A stretch of DNA of 64,000 nt from Rhyzopertha dominica. Taxonomy: Eukaryota > Arthropoda > Insecta > Coleoptera > Bostrichidae. Below the pieces are notes generated by a model. That model searched no databases and was not told where the DNA came from. It saw nothing but the letters and a program-made list of their open reading frames with translations. The stretch is taken from the NCBI GenBank assembly GCA_025024175.1, contig QCXZ01000064.1, positions 62,455,325-62,519,324 of the forward strand, written 5' to 3'. This document shows positions 22,221 to 34,539 of the stretch, in pieces. Within the stretch, counting starts at the first letter, position 1, and every line of letters begins with the position of its first letter. Made by a program: the position numbers and the translations under genes.

Positions 22221-22417
22221 GGACGTATATTTTTGTGCAAGCCAATTGCGGTATAAACATGTCTTTCAGCGCCATTTTGTATGTACTTACGACTTTTTGT
22301 CTGAAATACAATATTTTGCTTCAAAGTAACTCACTGAATTAAAAATATGTATAATGTTACACTTTTTTGGAAAATATACGAAATTTTCAAGTGGACGTAT
22401 ATTTTTGTATAGCAGTG
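22221..22417. repeat. Tc3-like terminal repeat with two transposase-binding-like sites
   Basis: The outer end reads CACTGCTATACAAAAATATA inward from 22417 on the minus strand, next to a TA. The 16-mer GGACGTATATTTTTGT occurs twice in the same orientation, at 22221-22236 and 22393-22408, 172 bp apart. In C. elegans Tc3 the terminal repeat also has an outer and an inner transposase-binding site spaced in this range; that these are binding sites here is inference. Confidence 0.6.
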
Positions 22418-22419
22418 TA

Positions 22420-22770
22420 GCTTCTTCACCGTGTGGCCTGTCTGATAGCACTGATTTCGTGACTTCGAAAATTTTTGAAAAGCTAGAAATATCAGTCAAT
22501 TCATCCCATTTAAGCACCGGGGTTACTTTTAATGTCTTCCAGTGTTCAGGAAAAGCAAAGGTATTCAAAAATAGATTGAAAATAGCAAACAGCGGCTCAG
22601 CAAAAACCGAGGCATAATTTTTAAGAAGCAAGCAAGGAATAAGATCAGAAAAAGTGTTAGATAATCCTAGAAAAAAAAGCCAATTACCTTCGGTTATTAT
22701 AAAAATCCCCACAATTTTTCTTTTGATATCAGGATACTGATTTTGGTAATGGGCCACAGTCAATAAAATC
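22420..22770 (-). pseudogene. RT-G: non-LTR reverse transcriptase N-terminal fragment
   Basis: The minus strand reads GLSNTFSDLIPCLLLKNYAS, VFAEPLFAIFNLFLNTFAFP, EHWKTLKVTPVLKWDELTDI and SSFSKIFEVTKSVLSD. This is the fingers region just before motif A in Jockey/CR1-type reverse transcriptases. It begins directly at the outer end of the Tc3-like element (22419), so that transposon appears to have inserted into, or recombined with, this retrotransposon copy. No catalytic motif remains. Confidence 0.7.
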
Positions 22771-24437
22771 GTTGGAAAGCGTATTTAGGAGTTCATTTGT
22801 ATGGTATTCTCGTGCTAAATTTATCAGCCTTTACATCTTTGATCATCAGCTTGTGTCTGAAATCTTGTTCGCTGAACGTTCTTGTTTTTTTCGGTCGGTA
22901 TCCTTCCCCATTCCTTAAATAAGTGAATCGCAAACCTTGTATAAAACACGATGCAAATTAGCTTGTTTTTTGCGACTGTTTATATAAATAACTACGAGTA
23001 TTATTCGTGGTTGTTCCAGTTGTAATATGAGACCTTACAAGCTCTCTAACTTCCATTTCCTCATTCTAAAATGAAGTCACCAATGTAGAAGATTTTAAAA
23101 ACACAACCACAGCACCCTGGTATTCACCCCCATTCGCTTGAGGAGATAGTGTTTTTTGTACCCCCAGCTCATTGTTATTTTATGTGCATTATAAGTGTGG
23201 AGCACATGTGGCGATCTCATTGGATAACTGCGCCGGCGCCGTGTGCTTACCACGGTTGCGTATTGATCCTGGTGTGGTGACGTCACGGCCACTTGTGAAT
23301 GATGTTACTCATTTTGTCACTAATCCGGACAAACAGTCGGCTATCCGTGCGTAGGGAGGGCCTTTCCTTTTGGAGGGAAGCAAGGAAAGAAAATATAGAG
23401 TTCAGACGCATTTTGCTTGCTAAACGTGGCACCAGTTTTGCACCAACTAGATCATTATTTGTTGAACAATTACTACCATACATAGTTTTTTGTTCATATG
23501 GCAGATAGAGCGGACCATTGATATTGCAGAGTGTTATTTTTAGATAACTAACAACTATCATCTTAAAAAAGCTTAACTTAACATTGTATGTGTATGTATT
23601 TCTTCAAAGCATATTTCACAATGATGTCAACTAGGCAACCCAATTAATAAGGTGTCTTAACTCTGTGTTGCTAAAATTATATCGTTTTACATTACCCTTT
23701 TTCATTGGCTTTATAGCACGTTCATTTATTTTTTTTTCGTGGTTATTCTATGATTATTATCGTAGAAGTTCATCATATGAATTACATGACGAATAAAGCA
23801 AGCTATAATTAATATAGGTTGCATTATCAGTAAAAAGAAGACATTAATATCAGTTAAGGTTTGCTCATATTGCTGGCGTTAAATTAAACCGCAGTGGTTT
23901 ATATCGGGATTTGTATTGAGTAGTATTAAAATTTATGTCCGTATCTGCATATTTGATCAACAGAATTAATACAGTCTGAATACACGCGTTTATCACTTCA
24001 TATAGGAACACTATATCAACATTAATATGACGATTCGGAGGCGATAATAAATATGCATTGACCATAAATTACAATTACAGTATTCGCGATGTAATAAATA
24101 TATGATTACATATCGTTATTATTGGTGTTATGCACAGATTCGTCAAGTAACGGAATGCCACCTTTTGAAAAAATTGTAGTGCTACTTGAACTTGAACTAC
24201 TTTGAATATGCCCCCAATATTTCATTACATATGTTTCTACTCTATTTGTGCTTGTCTCTCCCTCGAGGAGTTCTTTTTCTTTGACAGCTTTGGCCAACAA
24301 TTGCACGATATTTCTTTCTGCGTTTCTCAAAAACACTTAAAAAGTTTTAAAAATTCCCCAAGAGTGCGGGCGTCATGTTTTAAAATAGACCATAGGGGGG
24401 GTTCTGACGATAAATAAACACATTATACGCCGAAAAC
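22771..24437. other. No convincing gene
   Basis: Contains a small G+C-rich patch at 23180-23300 with overlapping frames on both strands but no recognised motif. A minus-strand frame at 24106-24336 (MFLRNAERNIVQLLAKAVKE, then a run of serines) is hydrophilic and protein-like but not recognised; it may be a transposon fragment or chance. Confidence 0.4.
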
Positions 24438-25335
24438 TAAGAAAATGATGAGGTTTCTGTTAATTTCTTCCTATCTTATTTGCTCAATAGGTGCCAGCGA
24501 GTCTTGCTGGGTGGCGAAATGTCTGATATCGGCAGAGTGACGTCGGGAGTCCCCCAAGGATCTATCCTGGGACCAATTTTGTTTTTAATTTACACCGCTG
24601 ATTTACTTGTGAAGCCCAAATTTTCAACTTGCGTGGCATACGCCGACGATGCTTACCTTTTACACCATTTCAACCCACAGAACATAGAGAGGGCATGCTT
24701 ACAAACGAATGAGGACCTAGGCAACATTAGTGAATGTTCTAGTAATATTAACTTAAAGTTGATCAGCAATAAGTGTTCTGTAGTATATTTCGCGTCAAAA
24801 TCGTCACAAAAATGTTTGGGAAGGATGATATTAAAGTACATGTGGTTCATAATCAACTGCCGGTATATGAAAGCATCAAAAGTCTTGGTTTAAGTATAGA
24901 TAATGACCTTCGTTTTAAAAATCACGTGTCTTTTGTTATTAAAAAATGTTATGTTGCTTTGCAGTTCTTGTACTGTAATCATCTTATTATCAACTTTAAA
25001 ATTATGCGAATCTCTGTTAATCCCTCACTTACTTTATTGTTTTATGGTATACTTTCCTTGTCTTGATGTCGTTAACAAATACAGGCTCCAGAAGGTGCAT
25101 ACAGCAACTTAAATGGTTAAAAATTAATCAATTTTTTCATTACCACCTTGCAACTTTCTTGTTTCGTGTCTTTCGATCCTCTTCGTCGTCGTAGCTCGCA
25201 TTGCACTGATTTATCTCTTAGATATCCCCATCATTTATCAATACCTAGCTTCCGAACCTCCCTATACACGCGGTCTTTTACTTATAATGCTGTGAAATGT
25301 TATAATGAACACTATGATTTGTTTACTAAAATTAT
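24438..25335 (+). pseudogene. RT-B copy 1: non-LTR reverse transcriptase, broken
   Basis: Plus-strand blocks: VNFFLSYLLNRCQRVLLG, SGVPQGSILGPILFLIYTAD, CVAYADDAYLLHHF (catalytic YADD), CSSNINLKLISNKCSVVYFA, a frameshift, VHNQLPVYESIKSLGLSIDN, DLRFKNHVSFVIKKCYVALQ, then YRLQKVH and the C-terminal SIPSFRTSLYTRSFTYNAVK. The same family is found reversed at 56700-58065. The catalytic motif is intact but several frameshifts prevent translation. The 5' part is missing. Confidence 0.85.
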
Positions 25336-26895
25336 TATTAACATTGGCTTACCCATCAACACGAATGAACAGTCGAGAGTACACTTTTTTAAATAACAAT
25401 TACGAACGAGATTTCATATAATGTGAGGATTCATGTCAGTAGCTTGGTTTGTCAATCAAAATGTCGAATGACTCTCAATAGTCTACGTCTTATTATTTTC
25501 GTGTTTTTTATCCCTTTTGTTAGTTACATTAATTTACGGTTCTATAAAAATTTCGTTGCTATATATAACGACTTGAAGAACGGTTTTTGTAGAATTAAAA
25601 TATTTATTTTGTAAACAAACTGATGTGGTTTTTTCGTTAAGTTTGTACTATATTTCATATTACTGTCCTGAAGATGCCTTTTACCAAAAACCGACGACAC
25701 ATTTGACCACATTTCCAAAACCGACAGCAGTTCGGCCTTCGATGCAATATTAGATGATGTAGATAATGTGCCAGATGAAGACACAAAACATCTTGATAAC
25801 TGTAATCAAACTCACCGCAGAAACGTACAGGAGCTTTATTCCTAACATTCCCACACTCGAAATATCGTATCGCAAGTTTTCACACAATACTCTGCGGAAC
25901 ATAATACGGTATAATTTTAACCAGAACAAACTGCAAGAGCGAGGCAAACAAATGAAACGTAAATACGGCTTCCTTTATGTAATTGCTGCCGCGGCAACCC
26001 GCCGGGAATATATGCATACACTTTCTCTGCCACGCAAGCCTGCTGATCCAGCATCAAGGGTTGTATTTCCACTTTCCCCTTTGTTCTTATTCCCCGGCCG
26101 TTCCAGTCAGTTCAGTCGTAACTACGTGAGGCAGCATAATCGAAATATTTATCGCTAATGTTGGAGATGGTCTGTCGAATTTTGAGAGTTTATCGATATT
26201 TTCAAGTGGTTTTGTCTGTAACAAAAAACTTACTTTGAGCTGTTAGTGTGGAGCTTCATAGCTAAATATGATGTCTGCCAACATGTAAGTTCCGTAGCAG
26301 TTACTATAAGATCACCGATATTGTCCTCATACCGAGCTAAACCAGGAGGCCTGGGGGAGAGAAAAGAATAACCCCTGCTCTAAGAGTTTCTTCAAATACG
26401 TTTTCGAAAAACTTAAAGCTGACAGCATCATCAACTAAACGTCAAATATAAATCAGCGACCAACACAACACCGGAAAACCAACTCTTCAAAAAATGGTGA
26501 TTTACAACTTTAAAACCAACGAGAAAATCGCGTTCCTACTTTAAGTTTTACGTACACAAAAGCCAGCCTACAAAATTAACTAAGATTCAAAAATTATGAC
26601 CAGTTGTTTATGAAATTAATGCAAATCCAGTGATGTCAGATAACGTGTGCAATGATGAGCTGTGAAATGTATTGAGCAGGAGGAGCCATTACTAACATTT
26701 TTTTATTATAAATTATTTTAATGGAGAAAATGTGAGTTATTGTTGTTATAAATACTGTCGCAATTATGACCAAGCATTGTGGCAATGAAAAAACCTTTCT
26801 TATTGAAGTAATAATTTTCTCATTGTTGTTGACCAGCGATTAGAATTGTTTGCTTAAAAAGTTTAGGTAATACGAGGGTGAATGCTTTCAGCGTC
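25336..26895. other. No gene; G+C-rich patch at 25970-26130
   Basis: AT-rich flanks around a short G+C-rich segment. A plus-strand frame at 25766-26158 and its shadows have no recognised motif. Confidence 0.45.
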
Positions 26896-27130
26896 CAAAA
26901 TATAAGACAATATTTTCTCGGAAAAATAGCAGTCGTTTTAAAACACGAGTTGGGTGACACTGTAGTTATCTTTTATCATATCATTTGTTTATTTACTTTC
27001 CAAATTTTGTTTGCTCTTGTGTCAGACAAATTTTAAGGTTCTTTGACAATGATTACAGGTGTAATCGAAACATCAGAGCAATAACTTTTTGTCAGCGATC
27101 TTTCCGAGAAAATATTATCTTAAGTTTAGG
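26896..27130 (+). repeat. PLE-1 terminal repeat (pLTR) fragment, plus orientation
   Basis: This piece matches the right end of the PLE at 46616-48425: the coding end region (TGTAGTTATCTTTTATCATA), TTTGTTTATTTACTTTC, the hammerhead-like segment and the outer end GATCTTTCCGAGAAAATATT. It lies head-to-head with the minus-strand pLTR at 27236-27415 and is about 105 bp from it. No coding part is attached. Confidence 0.75.
27040..27078 (+). ncRNA. Hammerhead-like motif in PLE-1 terminal repeat
   Basis: The order is TCT (stem I), TTGACAA (core), one unpaired T, GATTAC-AGGT-GTAATC (stem II hairpin), GAAA, CATC, AGA (stem I partner). The variable position differs from the copies at 27289 and 48355, which fits unpaired bases. 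Ribozyme activity is not shown. Confidence 0.4.
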
Positions 27131-27288
27131 TAATGTTGGTTAGAATTTTGTGTGACTTGTTATGAACACAGTAAATACAGACCAGAAATATTCTATGCAT
27201 ATGGTTTTGATTGTTTAACAACTTTATTACTTATGATATTTTCTCGGAAAGATCGCTGTCGCTTGAAAACACTGACAAAAAGTTATTA

Positions 27289-27328
27289 GTCTGACGTTTC
27301 GATTACACCTGTAATCTTTGTCAAAGAC
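27289..27328 (-). ncRNA. Hammerhead-like motif in PLE-1 copy 1
   Basis: On the minus strand: GTCT, TTGACAA, A, GATTAC-AGGT-GTAATC, GAAA, CGTC, AGAC. It is identical in sequence to the motif at 48355-48394. GTCT and AGAC can form stem I and the GATTAC/GTAATC hairpin stem II. The expected self-cleavage would be after CGTC. Confidence 0.45.
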
Positions 27329-27442
27329 GACGAACCTCAAAATTTGCCTGACACAAGTTCAAACAAAATTTTGAAAGTAAATAAACAAATCACCAAGGAA
27401 GAGAGATTATTAGATATGCAGGAACTACTTGGAAAAAGATAA

Positions 27443-29010
27443 CTACAAAATAGCCTTCCAAATATCACCTAACTCATAATTTCCACAATCCCTATTAAAA
27501 TTATTAGTATTCCTACAAATTTCTATAGCTTCTTTTATCAGACGTTTGTGATAATATTCTTCTCTATGTAAAATTTTTGTTTTATCAAAGTCAGTCATGT
27601 GTTTAGTCAAATATGAGTGTTCAGCTACGGAAGATTTATCTATCTGTTGCAGCCTAGTAGCACGTATGTGTTCTTTCAAACGCGTACCTACTTTTCTTTT
27701 AGTTTGACCTATGTAACACTTTCCGCAAGAACAAGTAATTTTGTAAACACCTTCACTCTCTAAATGTACTTTATCTTTAGTAAAACTTTTATCTAAATTA
27801 TTATATATACTATCAACAACTAAAATATCGTGTTTTCTAAACATCCTCTTTAATTTTTCCGAAAGGCCTTGTACATAAGGCAAACTCAACTTCAATTTAC
27901 TTTGTCCTGACTGAGAATTTACTTGATTTGGATGAGCACTTTTATTAAAAACTGACCAAATATTTTTATTGCTATAACCATTTCTCACTAGCGCTGATTC
28001 AAGATCATATATTTCTTTTTCTAAAGAACTTTCGTCTGAGATACTTTGAGCTCTAACAAATAACATCTTTATAAGACTATTCTTTTGAGAGGGAGGGTGG
28101 CGAGATGTGGCACGTAAATATATGTCTGTGTGTGTTGGTTTTCTGTAAACCTTGTGTCCTAACTGTCCAGTGTTTATTCTGTAAATTTGGACATCCAAGA
28201 AGCTAAACTACATTGCTTTCTCATTCCATATTAAATTTTATGTCGGGATTTTGACTGTTCAAATGATTTAGAAACCTGCCCAACTCTTCTATACCTTGGG
28301 GCCAAATAACAAAAGTGTAATATACGTACCTATACCAACATTTTGGCTTAAACTGAAAACTGTTTATCGCTACTTGTTCAAAATTTTCCATAAACAAATT
28401 GGCTACTACAGGACTTAGAGGTGAACCCATTGCGCAACCTGATTTTTGTTTATAAAAATTATCGTTCCATAAGAAATAAGTAGATTTTAAACAATGTTCG
28501 GATAATCTGGCTATCGTGTCACCTAGGGGATCGCTATTAAGCTTGGATTTGATGATGTCTATCGTTTCAGGAATGGGTACTTTCGTAAATAAAGAAACCA
28601 CGTCAAAACTAACCAAAATATCGCTTTCTGAAATACTTAAACTTTTTAGAATATCGATAGAGTCTGAAGAGTTTTTGATGAAATTACTGGTTTTTCCTAC
28701 ATGAGGTTTTAAATAGTTAGCACAAAATTTTGCCAATCTGTAACAAGAACTGCCAATCGTATTGACTATGGGTCTTAACGGGACATTGGTTTTATGGTTT
28801 TTGGGGCAAACCATACAATTTTGGTACCTTGCAATCGGAAACATTTAAAAGAGACTTCTCCTCATTCGAAAGATTTGAACTTTTGGTAAGATCACTAGTA
28901 ATTTTGGAAATTTTTGAGGTAGGATCTCGGGACAATTTTTGATATGTTTCCTCATCTAACAATTCTCTAACTTTATTCTCATATGGACGCTGAAAGCATT
29001 CACCCGTAAC
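27443..29010 (-). pseudogene. PLE-1 reverse transcriptase / GIY-YIG endonuclease, broken
   Basis: Penelope-like proteins combine a telomerase-related reverse transcriptase with a GIY-YIG nuclease. In order on the minus strand: LSRDPTSKISKITSDLTK (N-terminal), then after a frameshift KTNVPLRPIVNTIGSSCYRL, ISESDILVSFDVVSLFTKVP, KSGCAMGSPLSPVVANLFME, and CWYRYVYYTFVIWPQG, where the catalytic YxDD is changed to YVYY. A frameshift at about 28200-28220 follows, then LDVQIYRINTGQLGHKVYRK, and the nuclease part GVYKITCSCGKCYIGQTKRK with VGTRLKEHIRATRLQQIDKS. It ends NYELGDIWKAIL at 27443. Loss of both catalytic aspartates makes this copy inactive. Confidence 0.9.
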
Positions 29011-32000
29011 TTTATTACATATTTACTTTATTATTAATTGTATAATTTCTCATCAAAGCCGTTAGTTTCTAGACTATACATTTTATTTGCGTTACGTAAG
29101 GAATGTTTTAAAACAGCAATAGATTTTGGGGAAAGCACTACAAATTTAAATATTCTTATAGCATCTCGTTTCTCTGTGAAGCGCGCGAAAAATTCATCGC
29201 ATCCACACGTGACTCTAATCAATTATTCCTTCACGCTATTTACTCTTTCATTTCGAATATCCCCGTAAACACAGCGCCCACTGTTCGTTTAGATTTAATG
29301 AATTTGTGTACGATATTGAAATATTCCGCAGGAAATAATTGTTAGCAAATAGAATGAGCAAAGGCTACAGTAATTAGTAGGAGCGCGTGCTTTTTGTGCT
29401 GGCCAACAATAATTAATAAGATAAATTTGGGTTGCTGGCTATAATCACTCGGAAAACATAATGAATATAATTAATTAAGCCAACATCAAACAGTGGACCG
29501 ACTGATGTATGGGGAACGTCATTCTTACCTCGATTTGCTCAATTTTAACGTTGCATAACTGATTTTTGTCTTCGCCGAAGGTTGTGCAGCTGTTTGTTAA
29601 TTTGCGATTATCAATCTTCTTTGCATAGGCATTAAACATTATATCCTTCGGTGCTCTGCCATACCTTTTACTATCTGCAGTTGTCAGCAGACCTTATTAC
29701 CTCTTATCCACCTAGTATATTTTTGTCTTTATTTGTTTGATCTTGATTTCTGAGTTTTGAATTAAAGTCTCCCCTTTATCATTTAGATTGTCATTTTCTT
29801 ATGTCTTGAGTTATTTGCCTCGCTCTATGCATATCAGTGTTTCACCTATCACTACATGTTCGCAAATCGCCGTTGCTAAAGTATTTCGATCGTCTGTGTC
29901 CATTTTACTAATATAGTGCGATGTCTCTATTTGTCTTTTGTTGCTGTCTTCCACTTGGAAACCATGTATGATGTATGCTACTCCTTCACACATAGTATGT
30001 TTGTTTTTGTTCCTATTCCCGAAATATAAGTGGTGACCCCCGCACCCTGTTTAAAGTGTGCATGTGAAATTTAGGCAATTTAATTCTGAACCTACAGTCT
30101 AAAACTGGAACGTAATATAGCATGAGTAAATTTGCCGGTTCGTCCACATTGAATTTCTACTTTTACACAATCGATCCGTTTTTACTTTCATTAAAAAACA
30201 ACGAGAATCAGTGAGAGCTACTAATCCACAAACCCGCTGTATATATATCCTTCCGACCATTTCATTTTCAACTGCGTTATCCGTGTTTGCTTAAACGCTT
30301 ATCGGTAGTAAAACCAATCCGTTTTTTTCGGTGCAGAAACATTCCATTACGATTTTTGCCTGCCGACTACGGTTATGTTTTTTGTAAACCCACCGTGAAA
30401 AAGTAACGCTCTTTACACAGCTTTTATATCGTGTTGCGTTTTAAAACAAGCAGTAATGTTAAAGTTGCCGTTGGCTTAACATACTTTTGTGAAAATATGT
30501 TTCAGTGACGATGAAATTATTATAGCTTTCTGCGTTGCACACTTATGTTTAGCCGTGTTCAGTACGAACACCTGGTGTTACCTGTACCTGTAGGTAGGGC
30601 TGTTTCTCATTGTAAACTCTATTGAATCAGAGGCAACTGGTTATATACAGCTGTAATAATATTTCGTCTTACGGGGTGGCCTCATAACTTGAATAATATT
30701 CTATTAGAATTTGTGTATTTAAAAACACCTCCTAAATCCATTGATTTAATTCCGGAAATAGTAAAATAAACTATGGTTTCGGGAATTTTGATTAATTTAA
30801 TGAAGATATGTACAATGATTTGAGCCAACATTGATTTTTAGCATTTGATTGTAGGACAGATTTTTGTACAACAAACGCTTTCCCTTTGAATGACTGTCTT
30901 CAATATATTATTTTCGCGTTATTTTTAGTTTTACATTGTACACCTATAACCCTCTCAAGTATGCCATCAATTTTTTTAAAACACCCGGTATATTTATCTT
31001 GAGTACTCTTATTCTGTTTATGCCAACAAGTATACAATAATAACTGAACATTCTAAGTAAAAAATAATGATTTTTATCTTGATATGACCAAATATTCAGT
31101 TAGAAAAATTTTCAAACATACTGTGTTTTGGAGAATGTTCCTAATGGCAGGTGATTTGCTTTAGTACTAACATTATTACATTAAATTTGTTTTTACTGTT
31201 CTTTTACAGTCATTATTTTGTCTTTCACCTTTTTTTCTAACACACGTAATAATGTATTGTAAAATTAAGATTTGGGGTATATGCTAACACTTTTTTTTTG
31301 TTTTAGGTAAGTGGTGGAATCAAAGACGGATATAGTGCGATCGAAGCTGCTGCTTGTTAAAGTTACCAATTCGTAAGTGAGAGTGTTGCAACTTTTGCGT
31401 TATCAATATTATTGAAGACGAAAAATAATTGAATTAAAAAGCTGTAGAATGTGCTACAAATGTCATTCAAAACAGCATGCTACATGTTTTATATGCTAAT
31501 AAATAGTTAAAATCGTCAAATTTTAATAAACCTTTTACAATATAATATTACAATATTCTGTTGCTTTTGCTTTTTTTACTTTATTTTGCTTAAGTGAATA
31601 ATTTATGTATTATCATGTATTAAAATTATTATCAGATGAATGAAAACCAATTGGGAATGCTTTGACAACAAACTTTTGATAAGGACATTTAGCGATGAAG
31701 ACCATATTTGCAGAAATAAGCCTGTTATTTCATAGTGTTACTAATCCTGTACATGTATAATGTTGAATTTATGTCTTGGAGATCTAAAATAGAATTTACT
31801 TTACCCCTACTCTTATAATTTTGAATAAACTAACTTCCATTGGATATTTTTTACTACCCCGACTATTTGTCAGAATACTTTATATGCAACTTTTTGCCTT
31901 GATAACAAATTACCACAAACACTGCGTTGTATTAGCAGCTCCACGTTTTGTCATATCCGAAAAACGACACGAGTTGGTTTAATTAATTCTCGAGCCAACT

Positions 32001-33599
32001 ATAAAATCGTGACTGTGAATTTAAATTGTGTTTACAGTTACGTTTGTTAGCGAGTAAAAACATCACCACGCGATAGTATAAAAAACACGCCATTAACTGC
32101 GATTTTGGTGGACGCAGCAATGAACTTGATCTTGACCAAGCCGTTATCGTACTCACCCGACGAATATTTTTTTGTCTGTTCACTAATTAGGTTAACCTTC
32201 AATTGTGTGAATAAAGCGATAACAGTGGGAGCATTATTGTAATGCAATTAGCACGCATTTACGGTTATATAATATATATTAATGCTTTTTTCGATATTCA
32301 ATTGTATGCATATACTGTATATCGTGTGTTCCAAATTTGTGGTTGACGTAGTACCTGTAGGTAGAAGAATATTATGAAAAAAATCATACTCAGTTTCTAA
32401 GTTTATCGTTGGTCGGTCGTTACCTATGCATATACAGCTAGCAACTTTGATAATATTTGTGGGCACCATTTTTATTTTCTTGCGTTTTCTGAAGGGCTTC
32501 CTTAAGAATTCTGGACTTTTTTGGACGGTATCCAACTGATTTGCTTTTCAAATATGGTATTAGTTTCGAAAATTTCCTAATATTTACGTTTTCTTTAGCA
32601 TTCAGTGTACATTTTACCATTGAATATACTGACCATAATGTCGAAGGTTTAACTTTATTTATTTTATGTTCGAAATAATGCCAGTAGTTCCACTTTGAAT
32701 TTTCTTTGAACTGCACCTCGCTTTAAATTCGTTGTAGGCGATCTCGTACTGTCTCGACGATTTTTTTGGGGATTAATTGTGAAACAGCACTTTGCGCCAC
32801 TTCCAATACTTCTCCTGGTAAATGCTCCTCTTCACTTTACGAGCTCATTTTCAATTAAACACTCTTTCACACCGTCACCGCACCAAAAGTGTCTTGATTC
32901 GCACACACAAATATAAATTGAATTGTTATACATGCAATTACATAGCTCATTTTATTGCAGTTTTCGAAAAAAATCCTTAGGATGGTACTGCGGGCATCAC
33001 TTGAACCGCTGGTAAAATAAGGAATGTTAAAATAACCCAAGATAATAACGTGATCTTTGGTTAACTCATTTACAGAATATATTTAATAATATTTCTTTTA
33101 CAATTTCATTTTGATTAAAGGAAGTAGTTGAACTTTATGTCTACAAATTGATACAATCCTATGTTTAATGGTTTTTGAATACGAAAAACAGTTATCCATG
33201 TTACCATTTTGGCTTGCATTTTTAATTTCGTCAGTCCCATTATCATTTGTGAACGGAAAAACAGAAGAGCAATAAGCAATTTTAGTGATCAATGCCTAGT
33301 ATAATAAATAGTTGTGGATTTCCCCAATAATTTGGATATTTTCAGCATTTGTTGAAGAGAATATGAAATGAACTGTTCTATTTTGATTTTGAAAATAAAA
33401 AAAAACGACACGGATCAATAATTTTTGAACGTTAAAAATAATCAGCTTCGAAATTTTAAAAATAATCGAGCATGTCCTATTTCACTTACTGTATACATTT
33501 TTTGTGCTGGAGTTTTAAAAAATTTGACCATTTTTGAGGATTTGTAGCAGTTTTGAACAACTGTGGAAGTTTTTTATTAATTTCGACAATTTCTAACAA
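29011..33599. other. Long stretch without recognisable gene or transposon
   Basis: About 4.6 kb of AT-rich sequence. I examined the short frames at 29038-29268, 29811-29993, 31983-32247, 32248-32716 and 33098-33292; none shows a family motif or a convincing splice context. This is the longest transposon-poor stretch of the window and may be intergenic or intronic single-copy DNA. Confidence 0.5.
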
Positions 33600-33960
33600 T
33601 TATAGTGTGCGTCCTGACCGGCGAATCTCGCGACAGAAATAATTTTCATCTCCGCGATAGCGCCGAGGCGCCCCCCTCAATTTCACTAAATCCGGCCGGT
33701 CGGCGTAGGCGTGTGGCCGTAGCACCAATCGTTTTAAAGAGAAACAACTGGTCGGTTCGTTCGCCTTGTCGGGCCCATCCCAGTTTAATAACGGTACGTC
33801 GGCTTTAAGCCGCTTAATAGCTGCTCGACTGTTTTTTGTCACTTCGCGACATTTACGTTTGTGTCGCCTTCGGTGGGCGCAAATAGTGCCTTGTTTTCCG
33901 TCCGTCCGTTTCACCGGGACGCCGTTGACCGTGACATCGTAAGCTGTCGGTGGACGTTGG
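33600..33960. other. CpG-rich island in AT-rich surroundings
   Basis: About 360 bp rich in CG dinucleotides (for example GGCGAATCTCGCGAC, AAATCCGGCCGGTCGGCGTA, CACTTCGCGACATTTACG). Long frames on both strands (33600-33914 minus, 33605-33808 plus) are expected from composition and show no recognised family. It could be a promoter, an enhancer or an old conserved element. Confidence 0.45.
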
Positions 33961-34539
33961 AAAAAGACTCGATTTTATCCGCTTAAAAGGTTTTACATAC
34001 ATACATAAGCTCTAGATGACGGACAAGGACTAGATAAATTAAAACGCAATAGGAAATATCAATATATATCGCATTAGGGAGATAATGACCTACACTCCAC
34101 AGGGTTGGAGGGATTGGAATTAGAGGAAACACACGGAATCCAGCAGTCTGTAACATATGATTCGCGGGTTTGCTGTCCCTAGGCCCCAGTCTTTCGATTG
34201 GGCATTCTATACATTGGCCGAATGTGTGGACACATTAGGTCATTTAAAAAACTTTTGGTGGAGATCTACGATGGTCTGCCCCTAGCAACAAGTCATATAC
34301 GGCAAGGGCACACCATCAATGCTCATAGCTCCTAGATCGTGTGGAAAAACTGCCTTTTTGTTTCCATCCAATGGGCCTTGCCCTGGTCAAAAGATCGTGG
34401 TACAGAATTGCCTTCTGTATGCTACCTCCCGGGCTTTTTCTTCAATTCCAAACAAAACACAGGATCGGGCACATTTAACATCACTACTGAACTGCTGGAT
34501 GCTCTTTGGATAATTATCCTCTAGTGGCTTTATTCATTA
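33961..34539. other. No gene seen upstream of RT-D
   Basis: Overlapping short frames at 34319-34524 may be a decayed upstream part of the RT-D element that follows, since they read into it without a clear boundary, but no motif confirms this. Confidence 0.35.

Larger units (their letters stand above)
27236..29010 (-). mobile_element. PLE-1 copy 1, Penelope-like retroelement, minus strand
   Basis: The copy runs from an N-terminal coding segment near 29010 to the 3' terminal repeat at 27236-27415. The terminal repeat reads outward to GATATTTTCTCGGAAAGATC. It carries reverse transcriptase and GIY-YIG segments (27443-29010) in broken frames. It contains more of the N-terminal coding region than the copy at 46616-48425, from YENKVRELLDEE onward. 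The 5' terminal repeat is not seen, so the copy is 5'-truncated. Confidence 0.85.

Noticed and set aside
25621..25760. Possible additional PLE terminal repeat (CCTGAAGATGCC...)
   Set aside because: There is a vague resemblance to hammerhead cores, but no GAAA after a pairing stem and no match to the PLE families here.
31306..31372. Possible small exon between TTTTAG and a GTAAGT
   Set aside because: Splice-like motifs are expected by chance in AT-rich DNA, the segment contains an in-frame stop in the obvious frame, and no neighbouring exon was found.
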